A DNA stretch of 35,169 bases from an uncultured Treponema sp. (GTDB taxonomy: Bacteria > Spirochaetota > Spirochaetia > Treponematales > Treponemataceae), in NCBI GenBank assembly GCA_945915085.1, contig CAMEET010000015.1, positions 1 through 35,169 on the forward strand, read 5' to 3'. Shown piece after piece: positions 1 through 8,597 of the stretch. The stretch's first letter is position 1. Each line of letters opens with the position of its first letter. Both the position numbers and the translations under genes were made by a program. The notes under the pieces are model-generated. The model did not search any database. It saw nothing but the letters and a program-made list of their open reading frames with translations, and was not told the DNA's origin.

Positions 1-122
1 GGACTGAGCGAAGCGAGGGAAGCGGCTGACCGTTAGGGAACTGCGAAACAGCTCGGTTTTGCGCAGCAAAATGTGCCCTAAAAAAGGGACAAACCTTGTT
101 TATGTTAACGAGGTCTGTCCCC
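1..122. repeat. GC-rich intergenic element followed by inverted pair of the AGGTCTGTCCC motif
   Basis: Bases 1-80 are much richer in G+C than the flanking DNA and carry repeated short words (gcgaagcg, gcgcagc) like the GC-rich gaps near 6.6, 16.6, 22.2, 29.7 and 34.6 kb. It is cut by the window edge. At 86-96 is GGGACAAACCT (one mismatch to the motif complement) and at 111-121 AGGTCTGTCCC, so the two copies face each other and can form an 11-bp stem with one mismatch around a 14-nt loop. No coding region was found here. Confidence 0.6.
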
Positions 123-145
123 ATTTTAAATCCCATTTTTTAATC

Positions 146-174
146 TTTACTTTTAATCTTAAAATTATTATAAT
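146..174 (+). promoter_or_regulatory. Likely sigma-70 promoter of rubrerythrin
   Basis: TTTACT at 146-151 and a perfect TATAAT at 169-174 are separated by 17 nt. Transcription would start near 181, giving a leader of about 24 nt that contains the GAGGTG ribosome-binding site at 195-200, four bases before the ATG. No peroxide or metal-regulator box was recognised. Confidence 0.5.
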
Positions 175-204
175 TTAATTATATAATTTTATATGAGGTG
201 ATTT

Positions 205-741
205 ATGGAATTGAAAGGCTCTCAGACAGAAAAGAATCTTCAGACTGCTTTTGCTGGAGAATCACAGGCACGAAACAAATATACTTACTTTGCTAGTAAA
301 GCAAAAAAAGAAGGATATGAACAGATTGCTGCTATTTTCGAAGAAACTGCAAATAACGAAAAAGAACACGCAAAAATGTGGTATAAACTTCTTAATGATG
401 GCATCGGAACAACTGCCGAAAACTTGAAAGAAGCAGCTGATGGTGAAAACTATGAATGGACAGACATGTACGACGGTTTTGCAAAAACTGCACGCGAAGA
501 AGGTTTTGATTACATTGCAAAACTTTTTGAAGGTGTTGCTGCCATCGAAAAACATCACGAAGAACGCTATCGAAAGCTTCTGAAAAATGTTGAAGACAAA
601 GTTGTATTTTCAAGCGACGGAGATGCAATCTGGCAGTGCCGAAACTGCGGTCACATTGTGGTAGGAAAAGAAGCTCCACAAGTTTGCCCAGTTTGTGCTC
701 ATCCACAGGCATACTTCCAGGTTGAAGCTCAAAATTACTAA
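205..741 (+). CDS. rbr: Rubrerythrin
   Basis: A 178-aa cytoplasmic non-haem iron protein that reduces hydrogen peroxide in anaerobes, taking electrons from rubredoxin or a flavoprotein. The N-terminal 140 residues form a ferritin-like four-helix bundle, with the diiron-ligand motifs [10 protein letters not shown] near residue 17, NNEKEH near 50 and [10 protein letters not shown] near 112. The C-terminal 35 residues are a rubredoxin-type iron site, CRNCG followed by CPVC. Length and domain order match ordinary rubrerythrins. The ATG has a clear GAGGTG site four bases upstream. It appears to be monocistronic: a promoter precedes it and a terminator follows directly. The family assignment is secure; that it serves in oxidative-stress defence is known for the family. 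Confidence 0.96.
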   Translation: MELKGSQTEKNLQTAFAGESQARNKYTYFASKAKKEGYEQIAAIFEETANNEKEHAKMWYKLLNDGIGTTAENLKEAADGENYEWTDMYDGFAKTAREEGFDYIAKLFEGVAAIEKHHEERYRKLLKNVEDKVVFSSDGDAIWQCRNCGHIVVGKEAPQVCPVCAHPQAYFQVEAQNY

Positions 742-749
742 TTTTTTCT

Positions 750-790
750 GACAGCTGGACTGATTTTTTGTTCCGGCTGTCACCTTTTTT
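750..790 (+). terminator. Rho-independent terminator after rubrerythrin
   Basis: GACAGCTGG at 750-758 pairs with CCGGCTGTC at 773-781 (nine pairs, one of them T-G), followed by ACC and a run of six T. It starts nine bases after the stop codon. A second inverted repeat, CCAGATTTT (803-811) with AAAATCTGG (830-838), follows and may be a backup or part of the next gene's leader. Confidence 0.75.
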
Positions 791-880
791 ATCCGACAGC
801 GACCAGATTTTTCTTTCTGCAAAAGTCTGAAAATCTGGCTTTCCATTATTTTTAAAAGTTTTTTATTGCAATCCCAAAAA

Positions 881-2500
881 ATGACACAGATTACAGAAAA
901 AGATTTAAACTATCGTATTGTAAAAGATAAACATTTCCGTTCGATTTTCAGAAAAAGCGTTTACAGCCGGGTTGTTCTGAATTTTTTACTCATCGCTATT
1001 CAGATTTTTATCTTCCTGTTGTTTTTGATAAAATTTCAGCCGTATGTTGAAATCTATTTTGGAAGTTCCATTCTCATTTCTACATTCTTTTTGATGTATC
1101 TGGCAAACTGTAAAGGAAAAAATGAGTTTAAACTTGCATGGCTTGTTCCTGTCATCATTTTTCCGCTTTTTGGAATTTCTGCATATTACCTTTACCATTC
1201 AAACACCGGCGGTCTAAGTCAAAAATATAAACTCAAAAAACTTAAAGAAGAAACAAACAAATATTCTCCACAGAAAGAAAAAGTTGACCAGATTCTTTCA
1301 GAGTATCCTGAAGCAAAAGGTCTTTCAACTTATCTGCTGAATTCAGGAAATTATTATCCTCACGGAAAAAATCAGATTAGTTATTTCCCAAGCGGCGAAA
1401 AATTTTATCCAAGTCTTGTTGATGATTTACAAAACGCAAAAAAATTCATTTTCATTGAATATTTTATTATTGATGTAGATAAAACATGGGCTTCAATCCT
1501 GCGAATTCTTGAAAAAAAGGTTACTGAAGGTGTGGAAGTACGCGTTCTTTTTGATGGACTTGGTTCTCCTAGTGCTTCTTCCAAAAAATATCAGAAATAT
1601 TTGAGACAGCAGGGCATCAAAGTGCATTCATTTTCTCCGCTGATTCCGTTCTTTTCGACACATCAAAACAACCGTGATCACCGCAAAATTGTCGTTATTG
1701 ACGGAAATGTCGCTTACACTGGCGGATTAAATATTTCAAATGAATATATGAATGTCGAAATGCAGCAAAATAGATTTAAATATTGGAAGGATAATGCAAT
1801 TCGCATCCAAGGTTCAGCAATTCAGAATTTGACAAAACTTTTTCTTGAAGACTGGAATATTCAGGTGAAAAAAAAGCATTTCAAAGATGGATATAACTCA
1901 ATAGATGACTTTGAAAAATATCTGAATCAGGATTATCCGGCTTTTGATTGCGATGGTGTTATTATTCCTTATGGTGATGATGCTTCAAACAGCTGCGATA
2001 TTGCAGAAAATGTGTACATTCACATCATTTCTACAGCAAAAAAATATCTTTACATTACCACGCCATATATGGTCATTGATAATCAGCTGATGGATGCACT
2101 TATTTTTGCAGCAAACCGCGGAGTTGACGTAAAAATAATTGTTCCGTCTGTTCCAGACCACATGATTACGTTCTACGTTGGAAAAACTTTCTTGAAAACT
2201 CTTGTTCAAAACGGTGTGCAAATATATTTATATGAAAAAGGATTTATCCACGCAAAAACTTTTATCAGCGATGACTCTGTTTCTACGGTCGGTTCTGTGA
2301 ATCTGGATTACAGAAGTCTTTTCCATCATTTTGAATGTGGTGCCGTACTTTATAATTGTCCAACCACAGCAGATATTAAAGAGGATTTTACAGAAACTTT
2401 GCAGGACTGCACAAAAATGACGCTTGCAGACTATAAAAAAATCCCGATTTTCTACCGCATGATTGCAAGAATCCTTAGAGTTTTTGCTCCATTAATGTAA
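881..2500 (+). CDS. cls: Cardiolipin synthase (phospholipase D family)
   Basis: A 539-aa membrane enzyme that joins two phosphatidylglycerol molecules into cardiolipin and glycerol. Two or three hydrophobic segments lie in the first 100 residues. Two phospholipase D catalytic motifs (HxKxxxxD) follow: HRKIVVID starting at His267 and HAKTFISDD starting at His457, each with the usual downstream glycine or serine-asparagine (YTGGLN, VGSVNLDYRS). The frame stays open back to a TTG at 866, but the ATG at 881 is preferred; neither has a good ribosome-binding site, so the start is uncertain. It stands alone between the rbr terminator and a repeat-containing gap. Family and length are typical. Confidence 0.93.
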   Translation: MTQITEKDLNYRIVKDKHFRSIFRKSVYSRVVLNFLLIAIQIFIFLLFLIKFQPYVEIYFGSSILISTFFLMYLANCKGKNEFKLAWLVPVIIFPLFGISAYYLYHSNTGGLSQKYKLKKLKEETNKYSPQKEKVDQILSEYPEAKGLSTYLLNSGNYYPHGKNQISYFPSGEKFYPSLVDDLQNAKKFIFIEYFIIDVDKTWASILRILEKKVTEGVEVRVLFDGLGSPSASSKKYQKYLRQQGIKVHSFSPLIPFFSTHQNNRDHRKIVVIDGNVAYTGGLNISNEYMNVEMQQNRFKYWKDNAIRIQGSAIQNLTKLFLEDWNIQVKKKHFKDGYNSIDDFEKYLNQDYPAFDCDGVIIPYGDDASNSCDIAENVYIHIISTAKKYLYITTPYMVIDNQLMDALIFAANRGVDVKIIVPSVPDHMITFYVGKTFLKTLVQNGVQIYLYEKGFIHAKTFISDDSVSTVGSVNLDYRSLFHHFECGAVLYNCPTTADIKEDFTETLQDCTKMTLADYKKIPIFYRMIARILRVFAPLM

Positions 2501-2557
2501 ATCTGAATAATAAATCAAGTTAAAGAAGACTCTCGACGGTTTTGTTTTGTTTAAATA

Positions 2558-2595
2558 GGGACAGACCTTGCGTGTGAAAACAGGGACAGACCTTG
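2558..2595 (-). repeat. Two direct copies of the AGGTCTGTCCC motif (complement orientation)
   Basis: GGGACAGACCTTG occurs at 2558-2570 and again at 2583-2595, 25 bases apart in the same orientation, in the 263-bp gap between cls and the flavin reductase gene. The remainder of that gap (2596-2763) shows no gene that I could support. Confidence 0.8.
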
Positions 2596-2763
2596 TTTTC
2601 GTTGCCAATATTTCGCACATAGTAAAACTTGAAGATTGTTCAATTTTTGTGCATAATAAACATGAGTTAGTGTGAAACCATTAGCACGATTTATGGCACA
2701 GACTAATCTTTACTGCGATTTAATACTAGAAATTGCAACTATTAAAAATATAATGAGGTTAAT

Positions 2764-3270
2764 ATGAAACAAATTTTACCTGCTTCGCTTCAGGAAAACG
2801 CTTTCGAAATGATTGGAAAAGACTGGATGCTTATTACCGCACAAAAAGGTGATAAGGTGAACACAATGACTGCAAGTTGGGGCGGTCTTGGTGTAATCTG
2901 GAACAAAAATGTTGTGACTGTTTATATCAGAAATTCGCGTTACACAAAAGAATTTGTGGATAGTCAGGAAAAATTTTCTATCTGCGTGATGCCGCAGAAT
3001 TTCAGAAATGAACTTTCTTATTGTGGAAAAATTAGTGGTCGCGATGAAGATAAAATTGCAAAATGCGGATTTTCGGTTACTCATCATAATGCGGTGCCAT
3101 ATTTTGAAGAAAGCCGTCTTGTTTTGATTTGTAAAAAACTTTATGCGCAGGAAATGAAAGCTGAATGTTTTACGAACGAAGGCAAAAATCTTGCAGAAAC
3201 TTTTTACAAAGACAATGATTGGCATGTAATGTATATTGCCGAAATTGAAGATATTTTGGTTGCGGATTAA
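2764..3270 (+). CDS. Flavin reductase-like FMN-binding split-barrel protein
   Basis: A 168-aa protein of the flavin reductase-like family, which binds FMN in a split beta-barrel. The region from about residue 20 to 90 carries the family pattern: MLITAQKGDKVNTMTASWGG for the flavin phosphate, then VYIRNSRYTKEF and FSICVMP. The exact substrate is unknown; members act as flavin reductases, as flavoredoxin-like electron carriers, or in unassigned reactions. GAGG five bases before the ATG supports the start. A lipoprotein glycosidase begins 20 bases after its stop and could be read through from it, but no shared function is evident. Confidence 0.85.
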   Translation: MKQILPASLQENAFEMIGKDWMLITAQKGDKVNTMTASWGGLGVIWNKNVVTVYIRNSRYTKEFVDSQEKFSICVMPQNFRNELSYCGKISGRDEDKIAKCGFSVTHHNAVPYFEESRLVLICKKLYAQEMKAECFTNEGKNLAETFYKDNDWHVMYIAEIEDILVAD

Positions 3271-3289
3271 TTATTATAAATTATTATAT

Positions 3290-5680
3290 ATGAAAAAAAT
3301 TGTTTTTATTTTTTGCTGTATTTTTATCTTTTTATCAGCTGGTTGTGTAAATTTACAAAAATCCCCTGGAAATGTGGAAAATTCCAATGGGGAAAATTCT
3401 TATACCGATTCAATCACTGAAAAACTGATTTTTCCTTTTGATGCGGAGCATCAGCAGCTTGAGATTTTTTCGCCGGAACAATGGGGTTTATGGAGTCGAA
3501 CCGAAAACAAGCTATCTCATGAATTTTCTTCTGAAGATAAAATCTTTTCTATTGAATATAAAGCTTCTGATGATTTTTCTATTTCCATAAATAATGAAAT
3601 GAATGTTTCAGAAGGCGAGATGTACTTGTTTGCTTCAAACATTTTTCTGCCAAAAGGAAACATCAGCGCGAATTTTATTCTTTATGATGAGAATAATAAT
3701 GTTATTGATTGGTGTGGAGGAATTACAACTTTAACTCCAGCTAACGGTTATCAAGCACTTTATTGTTTAATTTTTGTAAATTCAGAAATCAAGAAGATAC
3801 GACCTCGTTTTACGGGCGAAGGCAATACAATTGCAAAAATTAAAAACACTTCACTTTATAAAATCGAAAATATGCAGAACATGAATTCCTGCATTGAAAA
3901 CGAATATCTTAAAGTCATCTGTAATGCTCAAACTTTATCAGTGAATGTTTTTGATAAAAGAAACGGTATACTTTACGAACAGTGTTCTGAAAATCTTAAA
4001 GGAATCATTTTTACAGAATCATCTGTTTTGGAGAATGAAATCCAATTAACTTCGTATGACAAAAAAGGAAAACCAATCATCAAAAGTATGATAAAATTTA
4101 ACTCGGAAAATCAAGCTTCTTTGGATTACTCGCTTTCCATGCCCCATGATTATACTTTCAGCAGTTTTTCTTTTCCACAGAAATCCATTTCAAAAGAAGG
4201 TGATTATCTTGTGTTACCTGTTAATGAAGGTATGTGTTTTGATTACAATGACGAGCAGGCTTTTCATGGTGAACTCGTTACCTACAGCGGACATGGTTTA
4301 TGCATGCCGTTTTTTGGGATTACGAATCAAACAACAGGTGCCGGTTTTATTTCTATTATTAAAAATCCTGACGATTGTGCGGTTGAAATAAAAATGAAAG
4401 AAACAAACTGCGTAGGGCCGAATTGGAAAAGTCAAAAAGAAAAATTTGGTTACGATAGAAATATGACACAGACTTTTTTTACTGAAGGCGGTCATGTTGC
4501 AATTGCAAAAGAGTATCGAAAATATGCAAAAGAAAATGGAACTCTCATTACATTTGAAGATAAAAAACAGCAGAGAGGATTTGAGGGTTCTGAAAGAATA
4601 AATAAACTTATGGGTGCAGCAAATATCTGGTGCTGGTATTATGATTGGGAAGGTCATACTGCGGATATTTTAGTCAGCCAGATTCTTGATTCTGGAATTG
4701 ACAGAATATTGTGGAGTCATAATCAGGATAAAGAAGTAATTTCTAAACTCAACGAAATGGGAGTTTTAACCAGTAGATATGACATTTATCAGGATGTTAT
4801 GAATCCTGCAAATTATGATTTAGTGAGTTATGTTTCTGATGACTGGCTGCCACAGGCTTATCCAAATGATATTGCAATCAACAAAGATGGAAGTTTCGTA
4901 CAAGCATGGGGTGTAGAAAGAAAAGATAATAACGGATATATAAACTGTGTTGCTTTGTGTGATATTACAGCTCCAAAATATGCGCGTCAGAAAATTCAAG
5001 ATGAATTAGTGCAAAAGAATTTTGGTTCACGTTTTTTTGATACTACTACAGCAAGTTCATTACGTGAATGTTATTCATCTGCGCATCCAATGACAAGAAC
5101 GGACAGCCGCAAGAGCAGATTTGAGCTTTTAAGCATAAGTAGTCTTGAACACAAACTTGTTACAGGTAGTGAAACTGGCATGGATTTTGTAGTTCCTGTT
5201 TGTGATTATTTTGAAGGAATGATGAGTCTTGGTCCGTATCGACGAGAAGATGCGGGACGAGATGTTGATAAATTTTTTGATAACGTTCCATCACAAATTC
5301 TCGAATATCAATTGAATGAAAAAAGACGATTACCGCTTTGGGAATTGGTTTATCATGACTGTTGTGTTGCTTATTGGTATTGGGGAGACCATAACAATAC
5401 ATTTAATAACCAATTGATTTGGGATAAACGAGACAATTTTAATGCTTTGTATGCTGTTCCGCCAATGTATTGGATAAAAGATGAAGAACATTTCCAAAAA
5501 AATAAAGAACGTTTTGTAAAAAGTTACAAAGCCAGTTCTGAAATAACTCGAAAGGCAGCTGGATCAGAAATGATTTCACATGAATTTCTTACACCAGACA
5601 GAACAGTTCAGCAAACAAAATTTTCAAATGGATTGACAGTAACTGTAGACTTTTCTACAAACCAGATTTCATTTAATTAA
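3290..5680 (+). CDS. Secreted lipoprotein, putative glycoside hydrolase of GH101/GH129-related type
   Basis: A 796-aa protein. It begins with a lipoprotein signal peptide: MKK, a hydrophobic run, then the lipobox LSAGC with Cys near residue 16, so the mature protein should be anchored to a membrane and face outward. An N-terminal beta-rich region (about 30-190) is followed by a domain opening with the substrate-like ENEYLKVICN and a long C-terminal barrel-like part rich in Trp, Tyr and Asp. Candidate catalytic acids are Asp584 in RFFDTTTAS and Glu628 in TGSETGMDF, both in strongly patterned segments. I recognise the C-terminal half as resembling uncharacterised bacterial glycosidases related to alpha-N-acetylgalactosaminidases (GH101/GH129); substrate is inference. 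The ATG at 3290 is chosen because the lipobox follows it; the frame extends upstream to 3236 inside the preceding gene. It stands opposite the leftward ABC transporter. Confidence 0.65.
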   Translation: MKKIVFIFCCIFIFLSAGCVNLQKSPGNVENSNGENSYTDSITEKLIFPFDAEHQQLEIFSPEQWGLWSRTENKLSHEFSSEDKIFSIEYKASDDFSISINNEMNVSEGEMYLFASNIFLPKGNISANFILYDENNNVIDWCGGITTLTPANGYQALYCLIFVNSEIKKIRPRFTGEGNTIAKIKNTSLYKIENMQNMNSCIENEYLKVICNAQTLSVNVFDKRNGILYEQCSENLKGIIFTESSVLENEIQLTSYDKKGKPIIKSMIKFNSENQASLDYSLSMPHDYTFSSFSFPQKSISKEGDYLVLPVNEGMCFDYNDEQAFHGELVTYSGHGLCMPFFGITNQTTGAGFISIIKNPDDCAVEIKMKETNCVGPNWKSQKEKFGYDRNMTQTFFTEGGHVAIAKEYRKYAKENGTLITFEDKKQQRGFEGSERINKLMGAANIWCWYYDWEGHTADILVSQILDSGIDRILWSHNQDKEVISKLNEMGVLTSRYDIYQDVMNPANYDLVSYVSDDWLPQAYPNDIAINKDGSFVQAWGVERKDNNGYINCVALCDITAPKYARQKIQDELVQKNFGSRFFDTTTASSLRECYSSAHPMTRTDSRKSRFELLSISSLEHKLVTGSETGMDFVVPVCDYFEGMMSLGPYRREDAGRDVDKFFDNVPSQILEYQLNEKRRLPLWELVYHDCCVAYWYWGDHNNTFNNQLIWDKRDNFNALYAVPPMYWIKDEEHFQKNKERFVKSYKASSEITRKAAGSEMISHEFLTPDRTVQQTKFSNGLTVTVDFSTNQISFN

Positions 5681-5744
5681 TATGGATTTAGAAAACTCAA
5701 AAAATTTGAGAAAACAGGTATTTAATTGTAAATTTGCATAAAAC

Positions 5745-6527
5745 TTAATCGAGATCTGTCCCTGTACTTCTGTTTACATTTCTTCTTTTTTCGAATTCAA
5801 AATTCTGAAGGAATTTTTTTGCGCGTTCGGTTTTTGGATTTGTCCAGAATTCTTCGGGTGTGCCTGTTTCTACAATCTCGCCACCGTCCATGAAGATGAT
5901 TTTGTCGGCAACGGCACGTGCAAACTGCATTTGATGTGTTACGATGAGCATGGTTTTTCCTTCATTTGCAAGATTCATCATTACATCTAAAACTTCGCGA
6001 ACCATTTCAGGATCCAGAGCAGCGGTGACTTCGTCAAAAAGCATTACTTCTGGATGCATACAAAGCATGCGCACTATGGCAACTCGCTGTTTTTGTCCTC
6101 CTGAAAGTTGACGTGGAAATGCATTTTTTTTATCTGCAAGTCCTACTCTTTCAAGCCACATTTGTGCTTCTTTTTCTACTTGCTCCATATCAAAATTTAG
6201 ATTATGTGCGTGTTTTGGTCCCAAAAGTATGTTTTTCATGACATTTAGATGTGGAAATAAATCGTAACTTTGAAAAACCATTCCAATTTTCTGGCGAATA
6301 AGATGCATATCCTTTGTTCTGTTTGAAATCACTTCTCCATCCAAAAGAATTTCACCTTGTTGTATTTGTTCTAATCCATTTATGCAGCGTAAAAAAGTTG
6401 ATTTACCACAACCAGAAGGTCCTAAAATAACAATTACTTCTCCTTTTTCTACATTCAGAGAAACATTTTTCAAAATTGTGTTTTCATCGAATAATTTTGT
6501 GATATTTTTGATTTCCAACAATGCCAT
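5745..6527 (-). CDS. Polar amino-acid ABC transporter ATPase
   Basis: A 260-aa GlnQ/HisP-type ATPase that powers import of a polar amino acid through the two permeases encoded upstream. Walker A is GPSGCGKST near residue 33, the Q-loop FQSYDLFPH follows, the signature is [11 protein letters not shown] and Walker B is [14 protein letters not shown]. The ATG at 6527 is preceded by AAAGGA; an open frame continues to 6557 without a site. The gene is separated from the second permease by 180 bases filled with a GC-rich repeat. Oddly, the last eight residues (RSTGTDLD) and the stop codon are supplied by a copy of the dispersed AGGTCTGTCCC-type motif, so the tail has probably been replaced. Substrate specificity is not readable. 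Confidence 0.93.
   Translation of the reverse strand: MALLEIKNITKLFDENTILKNVSLNVEKGEVIVILGPSGCGKSTFLRCINGLEQIQQGEILLDGEVISNRTKDMHLIRQKIGMVFQSYDLFPHLNVMKNILLGPKHAHNLNFDMEQVEKEAQMWLERVGLADKKNAFPRQLSGGQKQRVAIVRMLCMHPEVMLFDEVTAALDPEMVREVLDVMMNLANEGKTMLIVTHQMQFARAVADKIIFMDGGEIVETGTPEEFWTNPKTERAKKFLQNFEFEKRRNVNRSTGTDLD
5752..5762 (+). repeat. Dispersed motif copy overlapping the ATPase 3' end
   Basis: AGATCTGTCCC differs by one base from AGGTCTGTCCC. It lies inside the last codons of the leftward ATPase gene. Confidence 0.6.
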
Positions 6528-6579
6528 ATTATTTAATCCTTTTTTTTGAACGCACAATTAATTTCCACGAATATAATTT

Positions 6580-6712
6580 TGCGTTAGCGCTGGGAGCACC
6601 TGCGAAGCAGTCCACTCCATTGGTTTTCTTTCTGTTTCGCTTCGGAGGGGATGAGCGTTAGCGAAGTGCGGACATAGCGACCCGAAGCGTAAGCGAAGGG
6701 GAACGCCCTATT
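6580..6712. repeat. GC-rich hairpin-bearing intergenic element
   Basis: This stretch inside the amino-acid transporter operon is rich in gcgaag, agcg and ggggatgagc words. CTGC at 6600-6603 pairs with GCAG at 6607-6610 around a GAA loop, preceded by GGAGCACC; the same arrangement occurs at 29663-29682 and on the minus strand at 16621-16638. It also shares GGGATGAGC and GCGAAGTGCGGA with 29700-29730. It reaches the last codons of the second permease. No coding capacity is evident. Confidence 0.65.
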
Positions 6713-7409
6713 TTTTTTGTTTATTCTCAATCACTTTTGCAAGCAGACTTAAAATCCAACATACAAAAAAGTACATCATAAAAATAATAAAATATACTGC
6801 TATACTTGCTGTAGGTATTTTTATTCTATTTGCTTCGATGATTTGCTGCCCAATTTTAACTACTTCAATTACACCGACAAAAACTACAAGAGATGTGGTT
6901 TTTATCATGCGAGTAATAAGGTTCATGCTCAACGGAATAAGAGAACGTAATGTCTGCGGAATTATGATGTAAAAAAAGATTTGACGTTCTGTAAGTCCAA
7001 TTGCACGTCCGCTTTCATACTGATGTTTTGGGACGCTTTCGAGTGAGCCCCGAACTAAATCTCCCATTTCGGCAGTTCCCCAAAGTGTAAAAACCAGGAT
7101 GCTTGCGGCTTCGCCACTTAATGAAATGTTGAACGCACGTGTCAGTCCGTAATATGCAATGAAAAGTAAAACCATTTGCGGCATGATGCGCATGAATTCG
7201 AGATATACTTTGCACGCTGCTTTGATGATTTTGTTTTTGCGCGTCATCAAAATGCCAAAAAGAAAGCCCAAAATGATGGAAAATGCTACGGAAACGAGTG
7301 CTATCCAAACTGTAACCCAAAGTCCGCCAAAAAGACGCTGAAGGTTTGTCCCCATGGTGATTACGCTGAACGACTGTTTGATGGAATTAATTATGTCCGA
7401 ACTGTGCAT
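6708..7409 (-). CDS. Polar amino-acid ABC transporter permease (second)
   Basis: A 233-aa inner-membrane permease of the HisM/GlnP family, with about five hydrophobic helices and the EAA loop that contacts the ATPase (GSLESVPKHQYESGRAIGLT, roughly residues 128-147). The start at 7409 has AAGGAG eight bases upstream and overlaps the end of the preceding permease by 23 bases, so translation of the two is probably coupled. An open frame extends to 7430 without a ribosome-binding site. It forms a heteromeric channel with its neighbour. Residues near the C-terminus border the GC-rich repeat, but the KVIENKQKK tail looks normal. Confidence 0.93.
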   Translation of the reverse strand: MHSSDIINSIKQSFSVITMGTNLQRLFGGLWVTVWIALVSVAFSIILGFLFGILMTRKNKIIKAACKVYLEFMRIMPQMVLLFIAYYGLTRAFNISLSGEAASILVFTLWGTAEMGDLVRGSLESVPKHQYESGRAIGLTERQIFFYIIIPQTLRSLIPLSMNLITRMIKTTSLVVFVGVIEVVKIGQQIIEANRIKIPTASIAVYFIIFMMYFFVCWILSLLAKVIENKQKK

Positions 7410-8049
7410 AGCGCAATCTCCTTTCTGCAAATGCTGCCAGAATTGAAATCGGCAGGAGCAGAATTAAATAAGAAATGCACAAAAGTGTGAGGGCTTCGTC
7501 TGTTTTGTAGTAAAGTCCTATCAAATCTTTTGCAACGAACATTAAATCGGCAAGCGCAACTGCACTAAAAACCGAAGTTTCTTTTATGAGGAACATGACA
7601 TTTGCACAAAAGCCTGGAATGGAAACGGAAAATGCCTGTGGTAAAATGACGTATTGCGTAATTTGACGTTTTGTAAGTCCTATACACTGTGCACTTTCTA
7701 TCTGCACTTTGGAAACGCTTTCCAATGCGGAACGGAATGTTTCTTCCATATAGCTTCCGCCTAAAAAGGTAAGTCCTATGATTGCGCATTGAACTGAGGA
7801 AAGTTTTATTCCCATGCGCGGAAATGCAAAATAAAGAAAAAATAATTGTATCAAAAGCGGTGTGTTTCGTGAAAACTCAATGTAAACGCTGACTATTTGA
7901 CGAAGTACCGGCACTTTGTAATATTTGATTAATGCACAAATGAGTCCTAATATGAGTGAAAGCAGAATTCCTGCCAAAGCAAGTTTAAGCGTGAGGGATG
8001 AAGCTTCGACATACATTGGAATTACTTTTTTTATAAATTCAAAATCCAT
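7387..8049 (-). CDS. Polar amino-acid ABC transporter permease (first)
   Basis: A 220-aa HisQ/GlnP-type permease with N-terminal MYVEASSLTLKLALAG, about five membrane helices, and an EAA loop around SALESVSKVQIESAQCIGLT. It is the first gene of a three-gene transporter operon (permease, permease, ATPase). The ATG lacks a Shine-Dalgarno sequence and lies nine bases after a good -10 box, so the message may start at or just before the start codon. No substrate-binding protein gene is next to the operon, so that component must be encoded elsewhere. Substrate cannot be assigned from the sequence. Confidence 0.92.
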   Translation of the reverse strand: MDFEFIKKVIPMYVEASSLTLKLALAGILLSLILGLICALIKYYKVPVLRQIVSVYIEFSRNTPLLIQLFFLYFAFPRMGIKLSSVQCAIIGLTFLGGSYMEETFRSALESVSKVQIESAQCIGLTKRQITQYVILPQAFSVSIPGFCANVMFLIKETSVFSAVALADLMFVAKDLIGLYYKTDEALTLLCISYLILLLPISILAAFAERRLRYAQFGHN

Positions 8050-8058
8050 GGAGATTTT

Positions 8059-8087
8059 ATAGTAATTTTTTTTATGAAGTTAGTCAA
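8059..8087 (-). promoter_or_regulatory. Promoter of amino-acid transporter operon, near-leaderless
   Basis: On the minus strand TTGACT (8087-8082) and TACTAT (8064-8059) are spaced by 17 bases. The start codon of the first permease is at 8049, about the expected transcription start plus two bases. The -35 box overlaps the stop codon of the upstream YkgJ-type gene, so the transporter has its own promoter. Confidence 0.5.
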
Positions 8088-8568
8088 TTGGAGAAAATTG
8101 ATTTTGATTGTTGATTAATTCTTCCACTTCTTCTTTTTTTAGTGGAATATTATGGACGTAAGCTGATTTATTTTTTTCTATTTCTTCGATGTCCCATTTC
8201 TTTCCTTTATTTATTCCGGGGCATTCTTTTGCACATTCCAACCATGTTTCTTTATCGTTTATCATCCAATCCCAAAATGGATAAGTGGAACATTGTATTG
8301 GACGAGCTTGATATGCCGAACAACCATTATTCCACAAAATGCAATCATAATTCTTTTTTTCTTGTAATGCCAAGACTTTTGTACCGTAATAATAATCTGC
8401 CCAACGACAATATTTTTCTACAAAATCTTTGATTTTCATTTTGAAATGATTACACAAAACTTGTAAATCGCGTTTGGAAAGGTAAACAAAACCAGGTGAA
8501 TGACCGCAGCAAAAACTACAGCGTTGACATTCAAAATTTAATCCATCTTTATAGAATTTTTCACACAT
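8080..8568 (-). CDS. YkgJ-family cysteine-cluster protein
   Basis: A 162-aa cytoplasmic protein of the YkgJ type (putative zinc- or iron-chelating domain). The cysteines are grouped as CQRCSFCCG near residue 15, GCSAYQARPIQCSTYPFW in the middle and CAKECPG near residue 113, which is the family pattern. The biochemical role of the family is not established. The gene begins 29 bases after mntP ends on the same strand, so the two are likely cotranscribed, hinting at metal handling; this is inference. No ribosome-binding site is visible before the ATG. The amino-acid transporter promoter overlaps its stop codon. Confidence 0.85.
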   Translation of the reverse strand: MCEKFYKDGLNFECQRCSFCCGHSPGFVYLSKRDLQVLCNHFKMKIKDFVEKYCRWADYYYGTKVLALQEKKNYDCILWNNGCSAYQARPIQCSTYPFWDWMINDKETWLECAKECPGINKGKKWDIEEIEKNKSAYVHNIPLKKEEVEELINNQNQFSPID

Positions 8569-8597
8569 ATTTTTATTGATAAATGCGGTAATAGCTT

